From the NCBI GenBank assembly GCA_964428905.1, contig CAYSAA010000063.1, forward strand, positions 1 through 34,408: a stretch of DNA of 34,408 bases, in the 5' to 3' direction. The stretch comes from CAYSAA01 sp964428905 (GTDB lineage: Bacteria; Atribacterota; Phoenicimicrobiia; Phoenicimicrobiales; Stramentimicrobiaceae). The position numbers and the translations under genes are program-made. The notes below the pieces were generated by a model. That model was not told the DNA's origin. It did no database searches and saw only the letters and a program-made list of their open reading frames with translations. This document shows, piece by piece, positions 17,143 through 25,904 of this stretch (position 1 is its first letter; each line of letters opens with the position of its first letter).

Positions 17143-17266
17143 TAAAAAATAAAATAATGGAGGTATCAAAAATTATAGTATATATAGTTTAATAATTCAA
17201 AATTACACATTACATTAATGTTAATTACGGCATAATTTTTTATAATTAAAATAGAGAGAGTAGTAT

Positions 17267-19681
17267 ATGGAAAAAAGCAATAAAAATATAAGGATTGGAG
17301 TATATATATGTCATTGTGGAGGTAATATATCTGAATTTGTTGATGTAAAAGAGGTAGCCTCATTTGCAGAAAATCAGCCCAATGTGGTTCTTACTCGTGA
17401 TTATGAGCATATGTGTTCAGAGATTGGGCAACAGTTAGTTATAAATGATATAAAAGAGAATAAATTAGATGCGGTTGTAATAGCTGCTTGTTCACCACAT
17501 TTTCAAGGCAATACCTTTATGAACACCTTAGAAGTAGCTGGGTTAAATCCCTATATGTTTGAAATGGCAAACATTCGTGAACAGTGTGCCTGGCCGCATT
17601 TTAATAGACCTTCAGATGCTACACAAAAGGCGAAATATCTAACTTATATAGCAATTGCAAAAGCAAGATTCAATAAGCCATTAAAGAAAAAAATAATGCC
17701 GGTTGGGAAAAATGTCCTTGTAATAGGAGCTGGTATTGCTGGTATTCAGGCATCCCTGGATTTAGGTGATGCAGGATTTCAAGTTTATTTGGTTGAAAAG
17801 GAACCCAGTATTGGTGGTCATATGGCACAACTATCAAGAACATTTCCGACGGAAGACTGTGCAGCCTGTATTCTGAGCCCAAAGATGGCAGATGTTCCAG
17901 TCAATCCAAATATTAATTTGTTTACATATTCAGAAATTAAAAATATTGAAGGATATTTGGGTAATTTTAAAGTCGAAATTGAAAAGAAACCCAGGTATGT
18001 TAATGCAGATAAATGTATTGCTTGTGGAATTTGTGAAGAAAAATGTCCGATAAAGAATGTGCCAGATAAATTTGAAGAGGGACTAAAAAGTCATTCTGCA
18101 ATTTATACTCCTTTCGATTTTGCTGTTCCTAATAAAAATTTAATTGACCCGGAGACCTGTTTGAGACTTACCAGAGGTGGAAAGGTTTGCGGTCTTTGTG
18201 AAAAGTTCTGTCCCGAAAATGCCATTGATTTTAATGACCAGCCTAAAAAAGTAGAGTTTAATGTAGATACAATAATTGTGGCTACTGGTTTTGATATTTT
18301 TGATGCTACTCAGAAGAAAGTATATGGATATGGAAAATATAAAAATGTAATAACAGCTCTTGAAATGGAGAGAATGATAGTCTATGCCTCAGAGGGGAAT
18401 CCCATAAGAGATTTAGGGAAAAGAATCGGATTTATACAGTGTGTTGGTTCTAGAGATGAACAGGTTGGAAGAGAATATTGTTCAAGAATATGTTGTATGT
18501 ATGCCACCAAACTTGCACAATTATTAAAGCGTTCTGACCCAAACAGAGATATTTATATATTCTATACAGATTTAAGGGCTTATGGTAAAGGATTTGAAGA
18601 ATATTATAAAAGGGCACAAGATGCCGGAGTTAAATTTGTAAGAGGCAGGGTTGCAGAAGCACTAGAGGATTCTAAAACAAAAAAAGTCACCTTAAAAGTA
18701 GAGGATACACTTACACGTCAAATAATAGAATCAGAATTTGATACGGTTGTGCTCTCGGTAGGGTTAGGACTAAGTGAAACTAGTAATAAGATTGCGGATA
18801 TGTTAAAACTTGCTAAGAGCCCTGATGGCTTTCTCCAAGAGGCGCATCCAAAGTTTAGGCCTGTTGATACACTTGTTGATGGAGTATTTCTCGCTGGAAC
18901 AGTTCAGGGGCCTAAGGACATACCTGATACTGTAACCCAAGCAAGCGCAGCTGCTGCAAGGGCCACTAGATTAATGAATCAGGGGGGTTATTCTAAAGAC
19001 CCAGTTTTAGCATTTGTACATGAAGAACTTTGTGATGGTTGTCAACTATGTATTATGCATTGTCCAACAAATGCTATAAAAATTTCTTCTAGTGTTGCAA
19101 AAGTAAATGAAGTGATGTGTTTAGGTTGTGGCAGTTGTATTGCTTCTTGTCCAAGAGATGCTCTTGATTTACACTGCTATACCAATGAACAAATCCTGGC
19201 AGAAATTGAATCTGGCTTAAAAGAGAAGCAAGATGGACAGATAAGAATTCTGGTATTTGCAGATGATGTAACCTCTTACCGGTTAGCTGATAATGTTGGA
19301 ACAGCAAAGATGCCTTATTCTACCGATTCTATAATCATTAGAGTTCCAAGTGGTAGTAGGATTACTCCAAAAATTATGTTACAAGCATTTAGCTTAGGAG
19401 CTGATGCTATACTTATTTCTGAAAGCGAAGAAAAATCCTCTCCTTTTCCGCACAGCATAAAAGTAATAGGAGACAATGTCTCAAAAGTGAAGAATATTTT
19501 AACTGAAATAGGTGTTGATAAGAATAGAGTACAATTTGTTCAATTTGTTACTGTCATGTTAAGGGGCTTTGTAAATAATATTAATAATTTAGCTGATTTT
19601 GCCAGGAATCAAGGCCCAATTCCTATTCAAAAGAGAAAAGAACTTGTTGAGAATATGAACAAGAAATTATATGGAGATTAA
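17267..19681 (+). CDS. hdrA: HdrA-like flavoprotein with a cysteine-less FlpD/MvhD-like C-terminal domain
   Basis: This 804-residue protein is the FAD-binding core of a heterodisulfide reductase-type complex. The N-terminal domain reads IRIGVYICHCGGNI. A Rossmann FAD site follows (VLVIGAGIAGIQASLDLG, then EKEPSIGGHMAQL). Ferredoxin-type clusters are at CIACGICEEKCP (from Cys250), CGLCEKFCP, CDGCQLCIMHCP (from 589) and CLGCGSCIASCP. The HdrA-specific cluster pattern is QCVGS...YCSRICC, Cys392/405/409/410, with the same spacing as in methanogen HdrA. Usual HdrA ends near residue 650. Here residues about 658-804 resemble FlpD/MvhD, but all its iron-sulfur cysteines are replaced. It is first in hdrA-hdrC-hdrB-sdhB-sdhA, with hdrC starting 2 bases after its stop. 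In known complexes the HdrA FAD bifurcates electrons; that role here is inferred. The ribosome-binding site (AGAGAG) is weak. Confidence 0.92.
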   Translation: MEKSNKNIRIGVYICHCGGNISEFVDVKEVASFAENQPNVVLTRDYEHMCSEIGQQLVINDIKENKLDAVVIAACSPHFQGNTFMNTLEVAGLNPYMFEMANIREQCAWPHFNRPSDATQKAKYLTYIAIAKARFNKPLKKKIMPVGKNVLVIGAGIAGIQASLDLGDAGFQVYLVEKEPSIGGHMAQLSRTFPTEDCAACILSPKMADVPVNPNINLFTYSEIKNIEGYLGNFKVEIEKKPRYVNADKCIACGICEEKCPIKNVPDKFEEGLKSHSAIYTPFDFAVPNKNLIDPETCLRLTRGGKVCGLCEKFCPENAIDFNDQPKKVEFNVDTIIVATGFDIFDATQKKVYGYGKYKNVITALEMERMIVYASEGNPIRDLGKRIGFIQCVGSRDEQVGREYCSRICCMYATKLAQLLKRSDPNRDIYIFYTDLRAYGKGFEEYYKRAQDAGVKFVRGRVAEALEDSKTKKVTLKVEDTLTRQIIESEFDTVVLSVGLGLSETSNKIADMLKLAKSPDGFLQEAHPKFRPVDTLVDGVFLAGTVQGPKDIPDTVTQASAAAARATRLMNQGGYSKDPVLAFVHEELCDGCQLCIMHCPTNAIKISSSVAKVNEVMCLGCGSCIASCPRDALDLHCYTNEQILAEIESGLKEKQDGQIRILVFADDVTSYRLADNVGTAKMPYSTDSIIIRVPSGSRITPKIMLQAFSLGADAILISESEEKSSPFPHSIKVIGDNVSKVKNILTEIGVDKNRVQFVQFVTVMLRGFVNNINNLADFARNQGPIPIQKRKELVENMNKKLYGD

Positions 19682-19683
19682 TA

Positions 19684-20088
19684 ATGATTAAAAAAAATTT
19701 AATCACAAAGGAAAATATAGATTTCCTACAAAAGGTTGAAGAATTAAGTGGCCAGAAAATAACACGATGTGATCAATGCGGAGTTTGTTCAGGTAGTTGC
19801 CCATTGATTTTTGAGATGGACATATCACCTTCTCAAATGATGAGAATGGTGCAATTAGGGCAGAAGGAAGTAATGGATTCAAAAGCAATGTGGGTTTGTG
19901 CTTCCTGTTATACCTGCACGGTCAGATGTCCACGTGGATTAGACCTTTCAAAAGTGGCTGAAAGCCTTAGGCAATTAAGATTAAGACAAGGATTAGATTA
20001 CCTTAATATAAAAAATATTCCTGAAGATGAAGTAAAAATACTACCTGCGATTGCGTTAGTAAGCGCAATGCGTAAATTTACAGGTTGA
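19684..20088 (+). CDS. hdrC: HdrC-like iron-sulfur subunit
   Basis: This small 134-residue subunit carries two [4Fe-4S] clusters that relay electrons between HdrA and HdrB. The motifs are CDQCGVCSGSCP (about residue 29) and CASCYTCTVRCP (about 77), with the helical scaffold typical of HdrC (MMRMVQLGQKEVMDSKAMWV) between them. Length is in the usual range for a soluble HdrC, and there is no transmembrane helix, so this is the cytosolic rather than the membrane-bound HdrDE type. It starts 2 bases after hdrA and its stop lies beside the hdrB start, consistent with stoichiometric translation. Confidence 0.92.
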   Translation: MIKKNLITKENIDFLQKVEELSGQKITRCDQCGVCSGSCPLIFEMDISPSQMMRMVQLGQKEVMDSKAMWVCASCYTCTVRCPRGLDLSKVAESLRQLRLRQGLDYLNIKNIPEDEVKILPAIALVSAMRKFTG

Positions 20089-20095
20089 GGTGAAA

Positions 20096-20989
20096 ATGAA
20101 GATACCATATTATCCTGGTTGCACTCTAAAGACATCAGCAAAAAACTTTGAGGAATCTGCAATAGCCTGTGCAAAGACAATGAACATAGAACTAATTGAA
20201 CTCCCCAGATGGAATTGTTGTGGGACTGTCTTTTCTTTAACCTCAGATGATTTAATGCACCATGTCGCTCCTATCAGAAATTTAATTAGAATTCAAGAAA
20301 TGAATAAACAAGGGCTTGTAAAAGATGAATTTAGATTAGTTACCTTATGTTCTATGTGTTATAATACCTTAAAAAGAGCAAATCTTCGTGTAAAAGAAAA
20401 TCCAGAAGACCTTGAAAAGATAAATAACCTTATGGATGAGGAAGAAAATTATGAGGGTAAAGTAGAAGTTATACATTTTTTGAAACTATTACAAGATAAA
20501 GGCTTTGAAAAAGTGGAAGAAAAGGTAAAAAATCCACTTAAGAATTTAAAAGTTGCACCCTATTATGGGTGTATGCTTTTAAGACCCAAGGAAGTAGCGA
20601 TTGATGATCCTGAAGATCCAACAATTCAAGAAGAATTGCTTGAAAAATTGGGAGCAGAAGTCATTAATAATCCCTTCAAAAAGTTATGTTGTGGTAGTTA
20701 TCAAACAGTTCAAGATAAAAATATAGTTGTGGAATTGTCTTATAGTATTCTTACCCGTGCTCAAAAAGAAGGAGCGGAAGCAATAATAACAAGTTGTCCT
20801 TTATGTGCTTTTAATTTAGATAACAGACAAAAAGAAGTCAAGGGGAAATACCCTTATTTCAAAGAAATCCCCGTATTTTATTTTACCCAATTAATGTCAA
20901 TTGCGTTTGGGTTAGACCAAAAATATTGTAGATTTGATTTAAATTATATTGATCCAGAACCGCTAATTAAGAGCAAAGGATTATTGTAG
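20096..20989 (+). CDS. hdrB: HdrB-like subunit with two CCG domains
   Basis: About 297 residues with the two cysteine-rich CCG domains that hold the noncubane iron-sulfur clusters of HdrB, the site of disulfide chemistry in methanogens. Domain one has PYYPGCTLKT, WNCCGTV and LCSMCYNTLK. Domain two has YYGCMLLRPK, KLCCGSYQT and SCPLCAFNL. Both CCG sets are complete, so both clusters should be present. The open frame allows a GTG at 20090, but AGGTG there serves better as the ribosome-binding site for the ATG at 20096, giving the normal MKIPYYPGC start. Bacteria lack coenzyme M and B, so the true acceptor may be another thiol/disulfide pair or a partner protein. The adjoining sdhB/sdhA-like genes suggest coupling to succinate/fumarate. 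Confidence 0.92.
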   Translation: MKIPYYPGCTLKTSAKNFEESAIACAKTMNIELIELPRWNCCGTVFSLTSDDLMHHVAPIRNLIRIQEMNKQGLVKDEFRLVTLCSMCYNTLKRANLRVKENPEDLEKINNLMDEEENYEGKVEVIHFLKLLQDKGFEKVEEKVKNPLKNLKVAPYYGCMLLRPKEVAIDDPEDPTIQEELLEKLGAEVINNPFKKLCCGSYQTVQDKNIVVELSYSILTRAQKEGAEAIITSCPLCAFNLDNRQKEVKGKYPYFKEIPVFYFTQLMSIAFGLDQKYCRFDLNYIDPEPLIKSKGLL

Positions 20990-20998
20990 GAGGACAAA

Positions 20999-21778
20999 AT
21001 GGAAGAGGAAAAAAATAAAAGATTAGATCCCCAGGAGATAATGCAAAGGATTGCTGTTGCGAGTAAACCTATGGTGGCAGGAGTGGAGGATAAAGATGTC
21101 GAAAACTGGGTGACAATTTACATTATGGGAAAAGGGTATAAAGTACCAGCTGACCTTACCATATTAACTGCAATGGAGTATGCAGGATATAAATTTATTA
21201 GGGGTTGTGGATGCAGACAGGGATTTTGTGGTGGTTGTTCTACCGTTTATCGGAAAAAGGGAGAATATAAACTTCAAACTGGTATGGCTTGTCAGACAAG
21301 GGTAGAAGATGGTATGTATCTTGTTCAGATACCATTTGTACCAGCAGAAAAAGCCTCTTATGATATTAATAAGGAAGAATATGATGTTTCTACTATGTTT
21401 AAATATTATCCAGAACTTGCAAGATGTATAAGCTGTAATACGTGTACTAAAGCCTGTCCTCAAAATCTTGAAGTAATGGATTATGTTCAAGCAGCAATTA
21501 AAGGGGATTTTAAAGCAGTTGCTGAATTGTCATTTGATTGTATTCAATGTGGGTTATGTGCACTGCGGTGCCCCGCAGAGCTTGTGCAGTATAATATCGC
21601 ACAACTTGCCAGAAGGATGTATGGCAGGTATGGTAGTGGCAAGGAACCTAAAAATCTTTTAAAGAGGGTAAAAGAGATAGAAGAAGGTAAATTTGACCAA
21701 GAGATGGATAAAATTACGAGTCTCACTAGAGAAGATCTGGAAAAGTTATATGCTGAACGAGAAAGGGAACCAGATTAA
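20999..21778 (+). CDS. Succinate dehydrogenase/fumarate reductase-type iron-sulfur subunit
   Basis: 259 residues with an N-terminal [2Fe-2S] plant-ferredoxin-type domain and two ferredoxin motifs. The [2Fe-2S] region reads GCGCRQGFCGGC (ligands about Cys72, 77, 80) with a later GMAC (about 98); the gap to the last Cys is longer than in SdhB. The other motifs are CISCNTCTKACP (about 143-154) and CIQCGLCALRCP (about 181-192). Both have four cysteines, so the last cluster is predicted to be [4Fe-4S] rather than the quinone-side [3Fe-4S] of classical SdhB. It resembles the N-terminal half of thiol:fumarate reductase TfrB, whose C-terminal CCG half would correspond to the separate HdrB encoded just upstream. 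AGGAGG precedes the start, 9 bases after hdrB. Confidence 0.85.
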   Translation: MEEEKNKRLDPQEIMQRIAVASKPMVAGVEDKDVENWVTIYIMGKGYKVPADLTILTAMEYAGYKFIRGCGCRQGFCGGCSTVYRKKGEYKLQTGMACQTRVEDGMYLVQIPFVPAEKASYDINKEEYDVSTMFKYYPELARCISCNTCTKACPQNLEVMDYVQAAIKGDFKAVAELSFDCIQCGLCALRCPAELVQYNIAQLARRMYGRYGSGKEPKNLLKRVKEIEEGKFDQEMDKITSLTREDLEKLYAEREREPD

Positions 21779-21958
21779 TAAAATAATTAGAGATTATCAA
21801 TATATTAATGAAAAACGATGAAAATAGGTGAAAATAAAAGAAGAAAGCAGTTAGTATTAATAATAGAGTGATGCAAAATCTAAACGATACATTGGTCTTA
21901 TTAATTTTTCATTCTCAATTTTAACTTGAGTTTTTCTGATTTTTTAAAGGAGGTTACG

Positions 21959-23614
21959 ATGGCCGAAGTAAAGTATATTGAAGGCTTCCCTGAGTATATG
22001 TATCAACTTATAGATAAGGTGCATAGGACCAGACAAAAAAGAAAGGATTACACTCCACCTGCTATGACTAAAGAAGAACGAGAAGAAGTGCTTAAAATAC
22101 ACCCGGATTTTGTCCCTGGCGGAAAAAGAGAAATAACAATTGGCCAAAATAAAGGAGACCTTGGCGCAAATCCAGTAGTTGATTTGCTTGAAGCATATCC
22201 TCTTATAGAGGAAAGAGAAGTTGATATTTCGCGTGCTGATTACAGTGTAGATCTTTTAGTAATAGGTGGTGGTCTCGCAGGCACAACTGCTTGTATCTGG
22301 GCAAATATGCAGGGAATTGCAAAAGAAAAGATATTACTTGCGAATAAATTAAGACATGGTGATGCTAATTCGATCATGGCGGAAGGCGGGACACAGGCAG
22401 CAGATAGAGATGTAGATTCTATACAAAGACATTACCTGGATACTATGGGTGGAGGACACTTTACCAATAAGCCAGATGTATTACGCGCCTTGGTTGAAGA
22501 TGCCCCTTTCATAATCCATTGGCTGCATGAATTAGGAGCAATAATGGATAGACAAGAAGATGGAGACTTTGTTGAAAAATGGGGAGGTGGCACATCAATA
22601 AAAAGGATGCATTCTTGTAGGGATTATACCGGACTTGAGGAATTCAGAGTAATAAGAGATGAATTCGGGAGCAGAGAAATAGGCAGTATCGAATATTTTC
22701 CTGCCATTGAACTTCTCACAGACAATAATAGAGTCACTGGTGCAATTTTATATAATCTTGAAACGGGAGAATTCAAAATAGTAGAGGCTAAAGCAACTAT
22801 TCTTGCCACAGGAGGTTTTGGACGACTACACATAAGAGGTTTTCCAACAACTAATCATTATGGTGCAACCGCAGATGGTATTGTCCTTGCATATCGTGCT
22901 GGTGCTAAATTGAGAGATGTAGATACAGTTCAGTATCATCCAACAGGTGCGGCATATCCAGTTCAAATAATCGGATATCTGCTCACAGAGAAACTTAGAA
23001 CCTCAGGTGCTCAACCAGTAAATATAGATGGTGAGGCATTTGTATTTCCACTTGAGCCGAGGGATGTAGAGGCGGCTGCCATTATACGGGAATGTTATGT
23101 TAGAAACAAGGGAATTACGACCCCGACAGGTATGAGAGGTGTATGGCTGGATACCCCTATGATTGAGATTAAAAATGGTAAAGGTTATATAGACAAAGCT
23201 TTTCCGGGAATGAGAAGGATGTTTAATAGATATGATATAGACATGACAAAAAATCCGGTGTTTGTATTTCCAACACTTCATTATCAGAATGGAGGGGTTG
23301 AAACTGACCCCTGGGGCCATACCACAATTGAAGGACTATGGGTAGCAGGTGAGGTCTCAGGTGGAGTTCATGGAAAGAATAGATTGATGGGTAATTCAAC
23401 TCTTGACACTATGGTATTTGGCAGGAGGTCTGGCACTTCAGCTGCTGAATATATAAAATCGGGTAAAAAACAAGGAAAACTAACACTTGAAAATATGTCA
23501 AGATATGTAAAGTTACTTACTGATGCTGGAATAAAAAAGGGAAAAAGAGCTCCCATCTTACTACCGGAGTACAGAGGCAAGGCAGCACTTGCCAGGATGA
23601 TTGATATCTTTTAG
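21959..23614 (+). CDS. Succinate dehydrogenase/fumarate reductase flavoprotein subunit
   Basis: This 551-residue FAD enzyme interconverts succinate and fumarate. It has the dinucleotide-binding start LLVIGGGLAGTTACIWANM, then NSIMAEGGTQAA, QYHPTG, the substrate arginine region PLEPRDVEAAAI, LHYQNGG and NRLMGNSTLDTMVFGRRSG. The histidine that covalently binds FAD in E. coli-type enzymes (SHTVAA.GG) has no clear equivalent (RHGDANSIMAEGG), so FAD is probably non-covalent, as in L-aspartate oxidase. The ATG at 21959 with AAAGGAGG five bases ahead is preferred over a TTG at 21926. It lies 180 bases after the iron-sulfur subunit. The C-terminus is shorter than in typical SdhA. L-aspartate oxidase is unlikely given the FeS partner and the fumarase and SucCD neighbours. 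Confidence 0.88.
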   Translation: MAEVKYIEGFPEYMYQLIDKVHRTRQKRKDYTPPAMTKEEREEVLKIHPDFVPGGKREITIGQNKGDLGANPVVDLLEAYPLIEEREVDISRADYSVDLLVIGGGLAGTTACIWANMQGIAKEKILLANKLRHGDANSIMAEGGTQAADRDVDSIQRHYLDTMGGGHFTNKPDVLRALVEDAPFIIHWLHELGAIMDRQEDGDFVEKWGGGTSIKRMHSCRDYTGLEEFRVIRDEFGSREIGSIEYFPAIELLTDNNRVTGAILYNLETGEFKIVEAKATILATGGFGRLHIRGFPTTNHYGATADGIVLAYRAGAKLRDVDTVQYHPTGAAYPVQIIGYLLTEKLRTSGAQPVNIDGEAFVFPLEPRDVEAAAIIRECYVRNKGITTPTGMRGVWLDTPMIEIKNGKGYIDKAFPGMRRMFNRYDIDMTKNPVFVFPTLHYQNGGVETDPWGHTTIEGLWVAGEVSGGVHGKNRLMGNSTLDTMVFGRRSGTSAAEYIKSGKKQGKLTLENMSRYVKLLTDAGIKKGKRAPILLPEYRGKAALARMIDIF

Positions 23615-24010
23615 ATAATATTAAATATTTTATCTTACAACACAGAAATACGTAAACATTGAAAAAATATTTGAAATAAATAGAAAAATATTAAAGATTT
23701 TTGCAATGGTAAAAAACAATGAATTTCAACCAATTTTAGATTACCAGTTTTAAAATTGACAGGAGATTAAGCTGTGGTTGTAACAAAAAAATCTCTTTCC
23801 TCTTAAAGATCGAGCCTACTAGAATATTCGGCCTCTATCATAGAAAAGATTTTAATAAGTTGTAAAGAGAAAGATTTTTTATTAGTATTCCCTGAAAAGT
23901 GTTAGAAGTTTCTAATGTTAACACGGAAAATAATTGGAGATATCTTTGAAATTAGAGAAAATGAACCTCCCCTGCTTTACCGGACAATAAGATAAGAGCT
24001 ATATATTGAT
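23615..24010. other. Non-coding gap after the flavoprotein gene
   Basis: AT-rich DNA without a recognisable gene. An imperfect long-range pairing between the AATCTCTTTC run near 23790 and the AAGAGAAAGATTTTTT run near 23870 could act as a terminator for the hdr-sdh operon, but the loop is long and the fit poor. Confidence 0.3.
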
Positions 24011-24457
24011 TTATTTAACCATTACCACCTTCTTTGAAGGTGGTAATGGTTAAATAAATGGGTTTTACCATTAAAGATAAAGATGAGCTAACTGAAATAT
24101 TTTTTACCTGAAATCCTAAATAGAGACCATATTAGCTGATCGTATCAGAATTTTAATTCCTTCGATACCATAAGCTCATCGTTTCTTACCTAAGGCCCAA
24201 ATATATGCCAAGGTAGGTTTTAAGCCAGAGCCTATCATTCCCCTCATTGTTATAACGTAAACAACAAAGGATCTCAGGGGGTTTTCAAGGGGAAGAATTC
24301 CCCTTGCATATCCTGGCAAGAATGGTGTAACAGGTGGATAAGAGATCAAGTTAAGAAGAGTATAGAAAAAACTGGCTAATAAAAAGTTAAGCCTCTTGTA
24401 GAGGCTTCTTAAAGCCACCCGCTATGCGGGTGCAGTATTTATTGGAGACTCAAGTAA
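24011..24457 (+). mobile_element. Non-autonomous IS200/IS605-like element (miniature)
   Basis: The left end is a perfect 22-bp hairpin (24011-24032 with 24036-24057, loop TTT). Its inner part matches the hairpin at 4990-5020, which precedes an IS200 TnpA relic. The right end has GCCTC/GAGGC (24391-24405) and then CACCCGC-TAT-GCGGGTG (24416-24432), both repeated at 34021-34060. No intact transposase frame lies between; the interior has stops in all frames. A TCAA at about 24450-24453 could be the right cleavage site. This looks like a palindrome-ended miniature element mobilised by an IS200/IS605 transposase elsewhere. Confidence 0.6.
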
Positions 24458-24530
24458 CAGGGAGAAAGAGAAAAATATCAGCGTAAATACATGGCTGTAT
24501 AGCTAAAATAAATTTTTAAAGGAGAATATA

Positions 24531-25871
24531 ATGAGTAAAGAATTAAACAAAGAAGAGCTTTTGGCAAAGGCCAATGAGCCTAAGATGTTCGCTATGAAGT
24601 ATCATCCATTTTATCATGGTAAAATAGGAGTAGAGATTAAAGCCCCTGTGAGAAGCTATGAAGATTTTGCTATATGGTATACTCCCGGCGTAGCGGAACC
24701 CTGCCTGGACATTCAAAAAAATAAAAATAAGGTATATGAACACACCAATAAAGGAAATTTTGTTGCGATTATTAGCGATGGAACAAGAGTCCTTGGTTTG
24801 GGGGATATAGGACCTGAAGCAGCTCTTCCCGTAATGGAAGGCAAAGGAATGCTATTTAAATATTTGGGGGGGGTAGATGCATTTCCCATATGCTTAAATA
24901 CTAAAGACCCTGATGAGATCATTAATGCAGTTAAATGGCTTGTTCCCTCATTTGGAGCTGTAAACCTTGAGGATATTGCTAAGCCAAAATGTTTTTATAT
25001 TCTTGAAAGATTACAGAGAGAGTTAGATATTCCTGTCTGGCATGATGATCAACAAGGAACAGCTCTGGTTACCTTAGCTGGATTAATTAGTGCATTGAAG
25101 GTAGTTGATAAAAAGATGGAAGATGTCTCAATTACTTTCATTGGTGCAGGGGCAGCAAATATGAACTGTGCCAAGTACATAATGTTAGCTGGAGCGGATC
25201 CCGAAAAAATAATAATGGTGGATAGTAAAGAGATTCTTCACCAGGGAAGATTGGAATTAAAGAAAGAGCCTACCAAATGGAATATATGTGAAAAGACAAA
25301 TAAGGAGGGAAGGAAGGGTTACATTAAAGAAGCTCTTGAAAAAGCTGATGTTTGTATTGCTTTATCCAAGTCTGGTCCCAATACAATAAAGAAAGAAGAA
25401 ATCTCTGGTATGGCTAAGGATGCCATTGTTTTTGTATGTGCTAATCCTATTCCTGAAATATGGCCTTGGGAAGCAAAAGAGGCGGGAGCAAGAATTGTTG
25501 CTACCGGTCGCTCCGATTTTCCTAATCAGGTGAATAATTCTCTTGGATTTCCTGCAATGTTTAGGGGAGCTTTGGATGTGGGCGCAAGAAGTATAACCGA
25601 TGAAATGTGTATTAGTGCAGCAAATGCTATATCTAATTATGCAGAAGGAAAGGGATTAAATGAAGAATATATAATTCCCACTATGGGAGACACAGAGATG
25701 TTTATTCAGGAAGCAGTAGCCGTAGGGTTAAAGGCTATAGAGCAGGGAGTAGCTAGAATAAAGAGGAGTAAGGAGGAGTTAAGAGAACTTGCTTCTTCAG
25801 CTATAAAGAAGTCCCAGGGGATTACCAAGCTTCATATGGAAAAAGGTTTTATTCAGCTTCCTCCAGAATAA
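24531..25871 (+). CDS. Malic enzyme (oxaloacetate-decarboxylating malate dehydrogenase)
   Basis: This 446-residue cytosolic enzyme decarboxylates L-malate oxidatively to pyruvate and CO2 with NAD(P). Visible are the N-terminal malic domain (IWYTPGVAEPCLDI, ISDGTRVLGLGDIGPEAALPVM), the metal and catalytic region IPVWHDDQQGTALVTLAGL, the nucleotide-binding VSITFIGAGAANMNCAKY and FVCANPIPEIWP. Length fits the short bacterial form without a phosphotransacetylase extension. AAAGGAG lies upstream of the start. It heads a run with both fumarase subunits, so it closes the route from fumarate through malate to pyruvate. Cofactor preference cannot be fixed by eye; the VDSKE at the end of the second strand favours NAD. 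Confidence 0.93.
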   Translation: MSKELNKEELLAKANEPKMFAMKYHPFYHGKIGVEIKAPVRSYEDFAIWYTPGVAEPCLDIQKNKNKVYEHTNKGNFVAIISDGTRVLGLGDIGPEAALPVMEGKGMLFKYLGGVDAFPICLNTKDPDEIINAVKWLVPSFGAVNLEDIAKPKCFYILERLQRELDIPVWHDDQQGTALVTLAGLISALKVVDKKMEDVSITFIGAGAANMNCAKYIMLAGADPEKIIMVDSKEILHQGRLELKKEPTKWNICEKTNKEGRKGYIKEALEKADVCIALSKSGPNTIKKEEISGMAKDAIVFVCANPIPEIWPWEAKEAGARIVATGRSDFPNQVNNSLGFPAMFRGALDVGARSITDEMCISAANAISNYAEGKGLNEEYIIPTMGDTEMFIQEAVAVGLKAIEQGVARIKRSKEELRELASSAIKKSQGITKLHMEKGFIQLPPE

Positions 25872-25904
25872 AAAAATTGTTAAACGGGAAAAGGAGATAG
25901 ATAA

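Noticed and set aside
24176..24418. Minus-strand open frame of 80 codons
   Set aside because: No recognisable motif, no ribosome-binding site, and it lies inside the miniature repeat element.
24190..24440. Possible TnpB omega RNA in the repeat element
   Set aside because: The structured right end is suggestive, but no tnpB coding sequence precedes it, and the interior does not show a recognisable TnpB C-terminus.
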